From NCBI GenBank assembly GCA_043755595.1, contig JAYUSQ010000264.1, positions 1 to 64,000 on the forward strand: 64,000 nucleotides of DNA, written 5' to 3'. Within the stretch, counting starts at the first letter, position 1, and each line of letters opens with the position of its first letter. The notes beneath the pieces were generated by a model. That model worked only from the letters and a program-made list of their open reading frames with translations, was not told the origin of the DNA and made no database searches. The DNA is from VFZP01 sp043755595. Lineage in GTDB: Bacteria > Acidobacteriota > Terriglobia > Bryobacterales > Bryobacteraceae. The position numbers and the translations under genes were made by a program. Positions 17,918 to 28,100 of the stretch are shown piece after piece.

Positions 17918-19232
17918 CGCGGCGCTTTCGCGCCATGATTCGCCCGCTTCGGCGAGCCGGCAGTGGCGCGCCCGCTCACGCCGGTCTGGCGCTACTTCTA
18001 TTCAGATGCTCGTCATCCTGGTGCCGGTTTTTTTCGGTTTCATGGGCTTCGCCGTCGATCTGGGCCGGCTCTACATGATCCGCGCCGAACTGAAATCCGC
18101 GGCCAGTTCGATGGCGCTGGCGGCCGCCAACCAACTCATTGGCACCGATGCCGCTCAAGGCGCCGCCACCACCGCCTCCCAAACGGCCCGCTCTTCCGCC
18201 GGCGGTTTCCAGCTTCGTTATGACTTCGGCGGCACGGCTGTCGGCGAAACCAACGGCAACCTCGGTTCAGTGGTCGAGGAGCCTCAGTTTTACGAAACAG
18301 CGGAAGCGGCAAGCGGAGTGGAAGGCGCAGGCGGGGCGGAAGCGACGGGGACAGGCCCCATGCGTCACGTCCGGGTTTCGGTGACCGCCGACGCGCCGAC
18401 GGTGTTTTTTCGTTTTCTTCAGCAAGGCCAGGAAGGCCGAGTGCCGATTCGCGTGCAGGCCGCCGCCGGCGTCTCTGCGCCGCTCTGTGTCGCCTGCGGA
18501 ATCGAGGCGTTGGCCGTTGCCGCGCTCGACGCCGGCGACCCGGATAATTTCGGCTTCGCCGCCAGCACTCGTTACACCCTCGGCTATAGTTGCACCGGCG
18601 CCCAACAACCCCAGCCGCTAGCGGGAGCCGCTCAGCGCTTAGCCTACGTGCTGCTCAATCGGTTGAACGAAGCGGCCACTACGTTTGCCGACGAAGGAAC
18701 CCAGACTTTGCGCATCGGCGCGGGCGGCTTGCCCGGGTCCACGGTCGAAGCGCGATCCTGCGTCAACGTGAATGCCGTGGAGACAGTGTGGGCCGCCGCC
18801 GCGCCGCTCCAATGCAACCAAAATCGCGTCGCCGCGCAAATCACTTCCCTGCTCTGCGGCTTCGCCACCCGCCTCGAAAACGGCACTTACTCAGGCTGCG
18901 AAAATGTCGCCGAAGTCGACACCGTGGTCCAAGCCTATCAAGCCGACACCGACGTCGCGGACGTGGAAGACTATCTCGCCTACACCGGCAATGGCCGGCG
19001 CGTGATCACCATCGCGATCGTCGATCAGATCACCGACACCACCGCCATGGCCGTCCTGGGCTTCCGCCAGTTTCTGATCGAACCCGGCGCCAATCTTACT
19101 AACATCAGCCCGCTCGACAACAATGGCCGTTTCAACTCACTCTATATCGGCAGTCAGATGCCGCTCAAACAAGGTCGTATCTCGGGCTGCACCGTGACGG
19201 CCGGTCCCGGCAAGGTGGTCCTGCACCAATGA
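17889..19232 (+). CDS. tadG: TadG-like pilus assembly protein
   Basis: 447 residues. After a basic N-terminus there is one membrane helix (IQMLVILVPVFFGFMGFAVDLGRLYMIRAELKSAASSMALAAANQ), the signature of the Tad-like N-terminal domain. A long extracytoplasmic region follows. It is unusually rich in cysteine, with motifs such as APLCVACG, GYSCTG, RSCVNVN, PLQCNQN, LLCGFA, YSGCEN and SGCTV, so disulfides are likely. No von Willebrand domain is obvious. GTG 17889 overlaps cpaC by 29 bases. The stop overlaps the next gene (ATGA). Confidence 0.82.
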   Translation: MGIRSLPRTNAALSRHDSPASASRQWRARSRRSGATSIQMLVILVPVFFGFMGFAVDLGRLYMIRAELKSAASSMALAAANQLIGTDAAQGAATTASQTARSSAGGFQLRYDFGGTAVGETNGNLGSVVEEPQFYETAEAASGVEGAGGAEATGTGPMRHVRVSVTADAPTVFFRFLQQGQEGRVPIRVQAAAGVSAPLCVACGIEALAVAALDAGDPDNFGFAASTRYTLGYSCTGAQQPQPLAGAAQRLAYVLLNRLNEAATTFADEGTQTLRIGAGGLPGSTVEARSCVNVNAVETVWAAAAPLQCNQNRVAAQITSLLCGFATRLENGTYSGCENVAEVDTVVQAYQADTDVADVEDYLAYTGNGRRVITIAIVDQITDTTAMAVLGFRQFLIEPGANLTNISPLDNNGRFNSLYIGSQMPLKQGRISGCTVTAGPGKVVLHQ

Positions 19233-19723
19233 ATCGCCGGCGGCGCGGCGCGGTCATCTTCGAATCGGCTATGTGGATTCCCATCATGGTGCTCCTGTTA
19301 ATGGGCATGGTGGAACTCGGCCGCGTCACTTACACTTACTACTCGCTCCACAAGATGCTCTACACCATCGCGCGCCTGGTGGGCACGGGATCGGGAACGA
19401 ATTTCTGCTCGGACCAGAACACGGTGCAAGATACGATCTCGTTCGCTCTGAACGGTGGCAACGTAGATGGCCAGACGATCATCCAGTCGTTGCAGGCCAA
19501 TCAGATTGCCGTGCGGGTTGAACGATACGAAGCGGCCACCGGTGAATTGGCGGTCTGCGAGTGTTCGGTCACTGGCTGCGATACCGAAGCGGGTGGACGC
19601 CCGCCTGACTATGTCGTGGTCTCGATTCCCGATGGCTACCCGATGCGCCTGGCGATCCCTGGATTGAATCTCGATCCGATCCCGCTACGTCCACAAGTGA
19701 GGGTGCCCTATGGCGGGACATAG
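19229..19723 (+). CDS. tadE: TadE-like minor pilin
   Basis: 164 residues starting with a basic tip and RGAVIFESAMWIPIMVLLLMGMVELGRVTYTYYSLHKMLYTIARLVG, the pseudopilin helix of TadE proteins with Glu five residues after the putative processing site. The globular part has cysteines at FCSDQN, AVCECSVTGCD. Its start overlaps the end of tadG and its end overlaps the next gene by 14 bases. It is presumed a minor pilin or tip component. Confidence 0.85.
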   Translation: MNRRRRGAVIFESAMWIPIMVLLLMGMVELGRVTYTYYSLHKMLYTIARLVGTGSGTNFCSDQNTVQDTISFALNGGNVDGQTIIQSLQANQIAVRVERYEAATGELAVCECSVTGCDTEAGGRPPDYVVVSIPDGYPMRLAIPGLNLDPIPLRPQVRVPYGGT

Positions 19724-20228
19724 AAACTCACGCCGCCGCCGCGGCCAAGCCGCCGTCGAGTACGCTCTCGTGTGGACGGCGATTATCCTCCCGCTCACCG
19801 CGATCGTCATCTTCACTTCTCAAATGCTCTGGGTCTGGCATTCGGCAGTCGAGTTCACTCGCGAAGGCGCGCGCTACGCAGTAACTCATTGCTATCAGGG
19901 CAACGGCGAAAACGTGCGCACTTACATGCGAGCTAACGTGCCGAAAATGGTAGACCAGGATCAGTTCCGCGACGGCGGAGCCGACATCGAGGTTGTCTAC
20001 TTTCAGCGCAACGCCGACTCGGGCGCGCTCGAAGAGTTCACTTGTGGCGGAGCCGAATGCTCACGCGAGTGCGTGCCCGACGTCGTCAGCGTCCGTATCA
20101 ATAACTATTCGTTCACCCGGCTCTTCAGTTACTTTGGATTGCAGCCGGTCGCGCTACCTAATTTCTCCACGACCTTGCCGATGGAAAGCGCCGGGTGTAG
20201 CCCGGGTTCGGAGTCGTGCTTACCTTAA
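19710..20228 (+). CDS. Second TadE-like minor pilin
   Basis: 172 residues. The N-terminal RRRRGQAAVEYALVWTAIILPLTAIVIFTSQMLWVWHSAVEFTREGARYA is a TadE-type pseudopilin helix, with processing expected before QAAVE. The globular part again has many cysteines (THCYQG, FTCGGAECSRECVPD, AGCSPGSESCLP). It lies between the first TadE-like gene and cpaE. It pairs with the first TadE-like protein and TadG as a probable minor-pilin complex. Confidence 0.82.
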   Translation: MAGHRNSRRRRGQAAVEYALVWTAIILPLTAIVIFTSQMLWVWHSAVEFTREGARYAVTHCYQGNGENVRTYMRANVPKMVDQDQFRDGGADIEVVYFQRNADSGALEEFTCGGAECSRECVPDVVSVRINNYSFTRLFSYFGLQPVALPNFSTTLPMESAGCSPGSESCLP

Positions 20229-20235
20229 GGAACCA

Positions 20236-21411
20236 ATGTCGATCTCGCTTTTAGTGGCTTCCAACGACGAACATTTTCGCGAAACCGTGCGCGAGAATCT
20301 CGCCAGCATCGCAGGCTCGCGCCTGGCGGGCGAGTATCCGGAAGTCGTACCCAACTTATATATTCGTGTCTTGCAGGACCTCGAGCGCCATCCGGACGCA
20401 GGCTTGGTTCTCGATCTGGCCAGTGATCCCGAAGGCGCCATCAAGATCCTCGAAAAGATCAAGCAGGCTGCGCCGCACCTTTACGTGATCGCTTCTAACT
20501 ATCAAGCCGATGGCGACGCCGTGATTGCGTCGGTGCGCGCCGGAGCCAACGATTTTCTGGTGCAGCCAATTCGCAGGCTCGACCTGCGCGAAGCGATCGG
20601 CCGTTTCGAAAAGGCTCCGAAGCACGTCGGTCCCGTCGCTTCGCGGCTTGGCAAGGTCTACGCCTTCCTGGGGGTCAAAGGCGGCGTGGGCACGACCGCG
20701 ATGGCCGTCAATTTTGCCGGTGTGCTCGCGCAACGAAAGCAAAACACTGTGCTGGTCGACATCGACTGGACGGCTAACGACGCAGCCCAACAGTTGGGTG
20801 TCAATCCCCAATCCACGCTCGTCGAAATAGGCGAAAACCTCGAGCGCCTGGATCAGCAATTGTTCGAAGGTTTCGTCACGCGCGACCCTCTGGGTTTCTT
20901 CCTCGTCGGCCCGCCTGATTCGCTCGAAAATACCGGCTACTTCACCGAGCCCATGTTCCGTGAGTTCGCCACCTTCCTGGTTGAGAAGTATGACTCGGTC
21001 GTGGTCGACCTTGGCACTAACATCACGTCCGAACTAGGCACCGGCGCGCTACAGGTGGCCTCGCAAGTGTTCCTGGTTATGACTCAGGAACTGCCGGCCA
21101 TCCGCAACGCGCAACGCTATCTCGGTTATCTTCTGCGCATGGGTTTCAGTCAGGACCAAGTCAAGATCCTCGTCAACCAGTATCAGAAAAAGCCCAGCGC
21201 GCAGTTCGCCACGCTGGAGCAAATCCAATCGACCCTGAATATGAAGGTGTTTTACGGCATTCCGTCGTCCCCGGCCGTGCTCGCCTCCATCAACAAGAGC
21301 CGCCCGTTCATCGCCAATCGCGAAGCCGCGGGCGATCTCGATCGCGTCTTCCGGTTGTTCGTCGACAAAGCGACCGGCCGGAATAAAGAAGACGTTGCGA
21401 AATCCGCCTAG
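20236..21411 (+). CDS. cpaE: CpaE/TadZ pilus localisation ATPase
   Basis: 391 residues from ATG 20236, preceded by AAGGA. The N-terminal about 130 residues form a receiver-like domain (LVASNDEHFRETVRENLAS, ANDFLVQPIRRLDLREAIGRF) without a clear phosphoacceptor. The C-terminal MinD/ParA-type ATPase has the deviant Walker A KGGVGTT (about residue 148) and VDIDWTANDAAQQLG. TadZ/CpaE proteins place the pilus machine at a cell pole or site. The start upstream in the same frame lies inside the TadE gene and is not used. Confidence 0.92.
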   Translation: MSISLLVASNDEHFRETVRENLASIAGSRLAGEYPEVVPNLYIRVLQDLERHPDAGLVLDLASDPEGAIKILEKIKQAAPHLYVIASNYQADGDAVIASVRAGANDFLVQPIRRLDLREAIGRFEKAPKHVGPVASRLGKVYAFLGVKGGVGTTAMAVNFAGVLAQRKQNTVLVDIDWTANDAAQQLGVNPQSTLVEIGENLERLDQQLFEGFVTRDPLGFFLVGPPDSLENTGYFTEPMFREFATFLVEKYDSVVVDLGTNITSELGTGALQVASQVFLVMTQELPAIRNAQRYLGYLLRMGFSQDQVKILVNQYQKKPSAQFATLEQIQSTLNMKVFYGIPSSPAVLASINKSRPFIANREAAGDLDRVFRLFVDKATGRNKEDVAKSA

Positions 21412-21426
21412 GAATAACCGGCCAAG

Positions 21427-22737
21427 ATGAGTAGCCGCCCCATGCCGAGATCCGCCGCCGGCGCCGAGCGCTGGTTCGCAATCAAGACGCAGATCCATAC
21501 GCGGCTTCTGAATTCGCTGTCGCCTGAGCAACTGCGCGGGCTAAACAAAGACGGCGTTCGCGAGCAGATCGGCACGGGCCTGGAGCGCCTGGTGCGCGAA
21601 GAGAATATCCCGATGACCGTCGCCGAACGCGAACGGCTGATCGAGGAAATTCTCGACGAAGTCTTCGGGCTCGGTCCACTCGAACCGTTGATGAAGGATC
21701 CGGCCGTGAGCGAAATCATGGTCAACGGATTCCAAAGCGTCTATGTCGAGCGCGGCGGCCAGATGATTGAGACGAACATCCGCTTCAAGGATCAGGCCCA
21801 CGTCCGGATGATCATCGAGCGCATCGTGTCCAACATCGGCCGCCGCATCGACGATTCGTCGCCGATCGTCGACGCGCGCCTCTCCGACGGCTCGCGTATG
21901 TGCGCCGTCATTCCGCCACTCAGTCTCATCGGGCCCGTGATGTCGATTCGCCGGTTCGGCAAGAAGCTGATGACGGTCGAAGATTTGCTGAAGATCGAGA
22001 CCATGACGAAAGGCATGCTCGACTTCTTAAGTGGAGCGGTCGAAGCGCGCCTCAACATTGTCGTGTCGGGTGGCTCGGGCTCGGGCAAGACGACGATGCT
22101 CAACACTCTGTCACGCTTCATTCCCGACGAACAGAGACTGGTCACGATTGAGGACGTCGCCGAATTGCAGATGCAGCAGTCGCATTTGGTGCGCCTCGAA
22201 ACCCGCCCCTCCAATATCGAAGGAGCGGGCGCCATCACGCAACGCGACCTTGTCATCAACGCTCTGCGTATGCGCCCCGATCGCATCATCATCGGTGAGT
22301 GCCGCGGCTCGGAAGCGTTCGACATGATGCAGGCCATGAACACGGGCCATGATGGCTCGATGACCACCGTTCACGCCAACACCGCGAAAGACGCTTTCTC
22401 ACGGCTCGAGACCATGGTCATGATGGCGTCGCAGCACGTGCCGGACTACGTGATCCGCCAGATGCTCAGCGCCGCCGTAAACCTGGTCGTCCATATGAAC
22501 CGGCTGCCGGACGGTTCGCGCAAGATCATCACCATCGCCGAGGTGACCGAAACCGATGGCGAGACCGTCGACATGCACGAAATCTTCCGATTGGAACGGG
22601 AAGGCATTTCGCCCTCGGGCAAAGTGGTGGGGCGGTTTCGCGGCATGGGTTACATACCCAAGTGCATGCAGCGCCTCAAGTCATACGGCATCCATGTTTC
22701 GCCTACCATCTTTAACGAAGTGCAGGTGTTGAAATAA
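21427..22737 (+). CDS. cpaF: Flp pilus ATPase CpaF/TadA
   Basis: 436 residues of the secretion ATPase superfamily. The N-terminal helical domain is followed by GLGPLEPLMKDPAVSEIMVNG, the Walker A SGGSGSGKTT (about residues 212-221), the Asp box VTIEDVAELQM, the His-rich region HLVRLETRPSNIEGAGAIT and Walker B PDRIIIGECRGSEAFDMMQAMNTGHDGSMTTVHANT. It powers both extension and retraction in known Tad systems. Spacing to cpaE (15 bases) and tadB (4 bases) shows one transcript. Confidence 0.96.
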   Translation: MSSRPMPRSAAGAERWFAIKTQIHTRLLNSLSPEQLRGLNKDGVREQIGTGLERLVREENIPMTVAERERLIEEILDEVFGLGPLEPLMKDPAVSEIMVNGFQSVYVERGGQMIETNIRFKDQAHVRMIIERIVSNIGRRIDDSSPIVDARLSDGSRMCAVIPPLSLIGPVMSIRRFGKKLMTVEDLLKIETMTKGMLDFLSGAVEARLNIVVSGGSGSGKTTMLNTLSRFIPDEQRLVTIEDVAELQMQQSHLVRLETRPSNIEGAGAITQRDLVINALRMRPDRIIIGECRGSEAFDMMQAMNTGHDGSMTTVHANTAKDAFSRLETMVMMASQHVPDYVIRQMLSAAVNLVVHMNRLPDGSRKIITIAEVTETDGETVDMHEIFRLEREGISPSGKVVGRFRGMGYIPKCMQRLKSYGIHVSPTIFNEVQVLK

Positions 22738-22741
22738 CAAT

Positions 22742-23725
22742 ATGTTCGCCCTGGTTGCCTTCATTATCTTTTCGATCGCGCTCGGCATCGCGGGCTATTA
22801 TGTCTTCACGGTTCCCCGGCAGGAGGAAGAGCGCGTGATGACTGCGCGTTTGCGTGAGTTGCGGACGCGCGGCGGCGAAGGTGGAGCGAAACGCGGCGGT
22901 GGCGGCGCGCGCAATCTCATGCGCCAGGAAGAAGCGGGCACGTTCGGATTCCTGAGCGGCTGGTTTTCCTTCGCCGGCGGTCTGCGCCGCGTACAGGAGT
23001 TGATCGATCAAGCCGACCTGAAATACCGTGCGATCGACGTCGTGGCGGCCTCAGTCATCCTCGGGGTTGGCGCTTATCTACTGCTTGGAGTTTTTGGTTT
23101 GAATATGCTCGCGCTGCGGGCCGTATTCTCGCTCCTACTCGGCGCGATCCCGCTGTTTCTGGTAACTCAAGTCAGGGCGCGGCGGATGTCGAAATTCGAG
23201 TCTGTCTTTCCCGACGCGATCGACCTGTTTAACCGCTCGATGAAAGCCGGCCATACGATTCACTCGGGTATCGAGACCATCGCCACCGAGTCGATCGATC
23301 CGGTCAAATCCGAATTCAAGAAAGTGATCGAAGAGCTAGGGCTCGGTTCGCAGATCGACGCAGCGCTGCTCAACATGGGCAAGCGCATTCCCATCATCGA
23401 TCTGAAGTTCTTCATCACCGGCCTCATCCTGCAAAGGCAAACCGGCGCCAACATGACGGAGGTGCTCGACAACCTGTCGCTGCTGGTACGCGAGCGGTTG
23501 AACATGACCGCGAAAATGAAGGCCCATACCTCGCAACAGCGCCTGTCGGCCGCGCTCCTGTGCGGACTGCCGGTTGCGCTCGGCATCGCCTTCTGGATCC
23601 TGCGGCCGGAGATGATGAGCGTGCTGATTACCGACGAAACCGGTAATATGTTTTTCACCTACGGCATCGTTTCTGAAATCGTGGGTATCCTGGTCATCCG
23701 CAAGATGGCGAACATAAAGTTTTAG
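22742..23725 (+). CDS. tadB: Flp pilus inner-membrane platform protein TadB
   Basis: 327 residues with an N-terminal membrane helix, two central helices and one near the C-terminus around a T2SSF domain. That domain holds FPDAIDLFNRSMKAGHTIHSGIETIA, DPVKSEFKKVIEELGLG and FFITGLILQRQTGANMTEVLDNLS. It pairs with TadC as the membrane platform above the CpaF ATPase. A glycine/arginine-rich cytoplasmic linker (about residues 40-60) is unusual but not in conserved sequence. Confidence 0.93.
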   Translation: MFALVAFIIFSIALGIAGYYVFTVPRQEEERVMTARLRELRTRGGEGGAKRGGGGARNLMRQEEAGTFGFLSGWFSFAGGLRRVQELIDQADLKYRAIDVVAASVILGVGAYLLLGVFGLNMLALRAVFSLLLGAIPLFLVTQVRARRMSKFESVFPDAIDLFNRSMKAGHTIHSGIETIATESIDPVKSEFKKVIEELGLGSQIDAALLNMGKRIPIIDLKFFITGLILQRQTGANMTEVLDNLSLLVRERLNMTAKMKAHTSQQRLSAALLCGLPVALGIAFWILRPEMMSVLITDETGNMFFTYGIVSEIVGILVIRKMANIKF

Positions 23726-23734
23726 AGACCACCT

Positions 23735-24688
23735 ATGCTTGGCGCCGCACTATTCTTCACGCTCTGCTTTGCCACCCTGATGGCGATCGTTTGGTCTGGC
23801 GTTCAACTCTTCTCCGCCAACGCCGAGGACGCCTCGCCGCTTGATGAGCGGCTGAATGAGTTGACCGTAGCCGGAGGCGCGGCGCAGGTAACGGCGCGTG
23901 GATCGAGACGCAGATATACCGCGAGCGGCGGTGTCTTGAACGTGCTCGCATATCTGATCAGCCTCTTCCCAGGCGGCGAAGAATGGCTCCGCGACAACGA
24001 AAAGGAATTGGGCGCGGCGGGCGTGCGCGACCGGAATGTCGTCGCACTCTACAGCGTGGGTCATGCCGGGTTTCTCCTTCTTTGCCTCGGCGGCATGTTG
24101 TATCTGCAGTGGGACAACGACGCCGCGAAGAAGATTGCCGGCCTCGCTGCGGCGTTCATCATCGGCTGGCTGGTGCCCAAACAGATTCTCTATCGCGTCG
24201 CCGCTCGTTACAAGCGGAGCCTCGAAGAAGCCTTGCCCGACACCGTCGATCTCCTCGGCATTGTGCTCGGCACGGGATTGGCGCTCGATCAGGCTATGCT
24301 CCGCGTCAGCGACGAAATGGCGCACATCTATCCTGCGCTCTCGGCCGAATTCTACACGGTGGTCATGCAGGTCAAGGCGGGGCAGGAACGTTCCAAGGCT
24401 TTCAATCAACTGGTGCGCCGCACGGGAATCGAAGACATCAAGTCTTTGGCCGCGATGATCGTGCAGTCGGAACGCTTCGGCACGTCGCTCTCGCAAGCGC
24501 TCAAGGTCTACGCCGACGCACTTCGCATGCGCCGCCGTCTGCGCGCCGAAGCGGCCATTGGACGAGCCGGCATCAAGATGCTGATCCCGATCGTGCTCTT
24601 CATTCTGCCCGCGCTCTTCATCGTGACGCTAGTGCCCGGACTGCTGTCGGCCTTCCGCGACCTGCGCGGAGGCATCGGGGCAAAGTAA
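23735..24688 (+). CDS. tadC: Flp pilus inner-membrane platform protein TadC
   Basis: 317 residues with a T2SSF domain: LEEALPDTVDLLGIVLGTGLALDQAMLRVSDEM, RSKAFNQLVRRTGIEDIKSLAAMIVQSERFGTSLSQALKVYAD and RAEAAIGRAGIKMLIPIVLFILPALF. This order is diagnostic for TadC. It lies 9 bases after tadB, and the next gene begins one base after its stop. Confidence 0.93.
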   Translation: MLGAALFFTLCFATLMAIVWSGVQLFSANAEDASPLDERLNELTVAGGAAQVTARGSRRRYTASGGVLNVLAYLISLFPGGEEWLRDNEKELGAAGVRDRNVVALYSVGHAGFLLLCLGGMLYLQWDNDAAKKIAGLAAAFIIGWLVPKQILYRVAARYKRSLEEALPDTVDLLGIVLGTGLALDQAMLRVSDEMAHIYPALSAEFYTVVMQVKAGQERSKAFNQLVRRTGIEDIKSLAAMIVQSERFGTSLSQALKVYADALRMRRRLRAEAAIGRAGIKMLIPIVLFILPALFIVTLVPGLLSAFRDLRGGIGAK

Positions 24689-24689
24689 G

Positions 24690-25115
24690 TTGTGGCTTGC
24701 ACTTTTGGCGCACGCTGCCCCGTTGCTCGGGTTCCTGCTGTGGCTGTCCCCTTTCAGCTTCTCCGGTGGCGGAGGTTGGGACTTCATCAAAATGTTTTCG
24801 GTCGGCTTGTATATGGCGGCGATGGGGCTGGCCGTGCCGGCGGTAATCTGGCTGGCGGTCCGCCCGGGAATGACCAGAGCGCAAGCTTTCAGCGCGCTCA
24901 AGTTTCATAGCGTGATCGCTTTGATTGTCGTGATTTTCGGCCTGCTTCTTCTGATCGCGAATTTGTTTGACCCGGTGAATCCCACCATGGATAAACCCCC
25001 GGCGAACTTCCAAGCGGTTCTAACCATCGTCGCTGTACTCTCGGCTCTTGTGTTGCCGTTGGTGGAGCTTGGCCGCGTGGTCTATGGTGTGCGTCTGATC
25101 CTCCGGCTGAGATAG
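24690..25115 (+). CDS. Small four-helix membrane protein, DUF4870-like
   Basis: 141 residues with about four membrane helices. The segment MTRAQAFSALKFHSVIALIVVIFGLLLLIANLF recalls DUF4870 proteins, in which an amphipathic segment precedes the third helix, but the match is loose. It starts (TTG 24690) one base after tadC and is therefore likely the last gene of the pilus operon. I cannot assign a function. Confidence 0.6.
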   Translation: MWLALLAHAAPLLGFLLWLSPFSFSGGGGWDFIKMFSVGLYMAAMGLAVPAVIWLAVRPGMTRAQAFSALKFHSVIALIVVIFGLLLLIANLFDPVNPTMDKPPANFQAVLTIVAVLSALVLPLVELGRVVYGVRLILRLR

Positions 25116-25125
25116 AATTATCCAA

Positions 25126-28100
25126 ATGAAATGCCCCAGGATGAGAACCCTGTTGTTTGTCTTTGTGCTGGCGCCTACCGCCTTCCCTCAAGCATTTACC
25201 GCTAACGTAACCGGCTTAATCAGCGACCCAGTTCAGGCCGCAGTCCCATCCGCCGTCGTAAAACTACTCAACCGGTCCACTCGGGAGGCGCGGCAGACTT
25301 CGACCTCGGCCGAAGGCCGTTACGTCTTCTCGCAGCTTCTCCCCGGCGCCTACGAAATCACCGTCGAAGCGCCCGGCTTCAAAAGCACCACCAACACGGG
25401 CATCACGCTGACGGCCAACCAATCAGCCGAAGTCCACATGACATTGCAAATCGGACAAGTGACGGAGTCGGTCGAAATCAACGCCGCCGCCGCGCAGCTA
25501 AACACGCAATCGGCCAATCAGTCTTATACGCTTGGACGCGACGAGATTCTCAACCTTCCGGCCTCCACGCGCAACCCATTCATCGCGGTCCACGCGATGG
25601 CCGGCGTCACTTCGATGAGCGTCGCTAATTCGAATAATTCTGCCGATCAGAACCAGGCGAGGTTCGCATTTAATGGCGGCCGCGACATGAGCGGGCTTGT
25701 GTTAATCGATGGGGTTCCGGCAACCTCGGGCGATTGGGGAGCGCTGCTCGCTGCGCCCTCCGTCGAGTCGGTGCAGGAAGTGGTCGTTTCGAGAAACTCA
25801 TACGACGCCGAGTTCGGCAAGTCCGGCGGCGGCGTGGTCAGCGTCGTCACCAAGGGTGGCTCGTCCCAGTTCCACGGCTCGGCTTTCGAATTCCTCCGCA
25901 ATGATAACCTCGACGCCAACGCTTGGGTCAACAACCGCGTCGGCCGTCCGCGCGTTGAGTTCAAGCGCCATCAGTTTGGCGGTAACTTCTCTGGACCGCT
26001 CTGGAAGAGCAAGAAGCTCTTCTTCCTTACCAGCTACGAACACTTGAAGGAGGGATCGCCCGCGACCACGCTGACCACCGTGCCCACCGACCCGCAGCGC
26101 GTCGGCGACTTCAGCGCGACACGCGACGCCAACGGCGTCGTTTCACCGGTCTTCGATCCTTTCACCACGCGCCTGAATCCGAATGGGGCCGGCTCCATCC
26201 GCGACGCGTTTCCGGCCAACGTCGTGCCTCGTTCACGGTTCGATGCCGTGGGAGCCAAGGCCATTGACTTCTACCCCCGCGCCAATGCGGTCCCGACGAA
26301 CCTGGTCACGCAAGCGAACAATTTCTTTGGAGCCGGCACATCGATCACCGACAACAAACGCATGGATGTCCGCGTCGATTGGGCCCGCTCGGAAAAGCAC
26401 ACCATGTACGGACGCCTCACCAAGGCTTGGCAAACCCGTAAGACTCCGCGCTTCTTCGGCACCGGCGCAGACGGCGGCAGCGAAGGCGACAATCCCCGGT
26501 TCCACGCCACCTTCGGCAATACGTTCATCCCCACTCCCAACTGGGTTATCAACGTAACCTTGGGTTCCGGCCGATGGCGTGAAGAACAACTGCCCCTGCC
26601 CTTGCGCGATGGCGTGCTCGGCACGGCGCTTGGCTTTTCGTCGAATCTGGTTTCACTTTGGGATTCGCCGCATTTCCCGCAGTTCAGCCTGTTCGGCTAC
26701 GCCGGTCTTTCCAACGGACGAGTCCTCAACTTTCCCCGCCAGACCGACAACTTCCAGCTCAACACCACGCGCGAACTCGGCAAACATTCGCTCAAATTCG
26801 GATTCACCGGTGAAATCGTGCGTCTCAATTCCATCGACGTTCGTTCGACCGACTTCGCCTTCGACCGCGGCATGACTTCGGGCCCCACCGCTCAAGTCAG
26901 TTCCGCCAACTCAGGCAATGCCGTCGCGTCGCTGTTACTGGGCACAGGTATCCCTTCGGGACTCTCGGGCGGCGTCACCACCGTCAATAACTCCATCAAG
27001 AACTCGGTCGTGCCCGCCACCTCGCGGCGTTACTACGGGCTCTACTTTCAAGATGTCTGGCGGTTAAGCTCCAAGCTGACCGTCAATGCCGGGCTGCGCT
27101 GGGAAACACAACGCCCCTCCACCGAACGTTTCAACCGCTACAACTATTTCGATTTCGACGCGCAGAATCCGCTGAGCCAACGCGCGGGCTTGAACCTCCG
27201 CGGCGGACTGGTCTTCACCGGCGCCAAGAACCGCTTTCAAACCGCTCCCGACAACATGGACCTTGCCCCTCGCATTGGGATCGCGTACAAGATCACGCCT
27301 CGAATTGTCGCCCGCGCCGGTTACGGAATCTTCTATCTGATGGGCTTTGGCACGGCCACCCAAGGTGGCCCGGCCGCAGGCACGGACGGCTACACCGTCA
27401 CAACGAATTGGGTCAACACCCGCGGCGGTGACGGCATCACGCCGCAGGACTTGCTGGCCAATCCTTATCCTAGCGGGGTCAATCGCGCCGTCGGCAGTTC
27501 CCTTGGGTTGCTCACGCAAACCGGTTCGGACGTACTGGCTTTCCAGCGCTCACACCCGACCGGTTACGTGCAGAATTACTCGCTTGATCTGCAGTTCGAA
27601 CTCGCCAAGACCTCGGTCCTCGAGGTCGGCTACACCGGCAATGGCGGACGCAAGCTCAACTATGGCGCTACTCCCGACGTGAACCAGCTTCCGTCTCAGT
27701 TCCTGTCGCTTGGCAATTCACTCAATGACCAGGTGACCAATCCGTTCTTCGGCATTTTCCCCACCGGCGTTCTTTCCGGCCGCACAGTGCCGCGCCACCG
27801 TTTGCTGCGTCCCTATCCCCATTTCGCTACGGTGGAAATGTCGGGCGATACACCAGGCGCAGGCTCGAGTTTCAACGCGCTCTATGTCAAGTTTAACCAG
27901 CGCCTCGCGACGGGCTTAAGCCTCATGTCGAGCTATCAGTTTTCAAAGGCGATCGACAATGCCTCCGAGAATCAGGGTTGGATTATCGGTGATACGCTCC
28001 GTGACGTTAACAACGCGCGCCTGGAACGTTCGGTTTCCGGACACGATGTCCCGCATAGCTTCGTCACGGCGATGATGTGGCAACCGCCGGTCGGCAAAGG

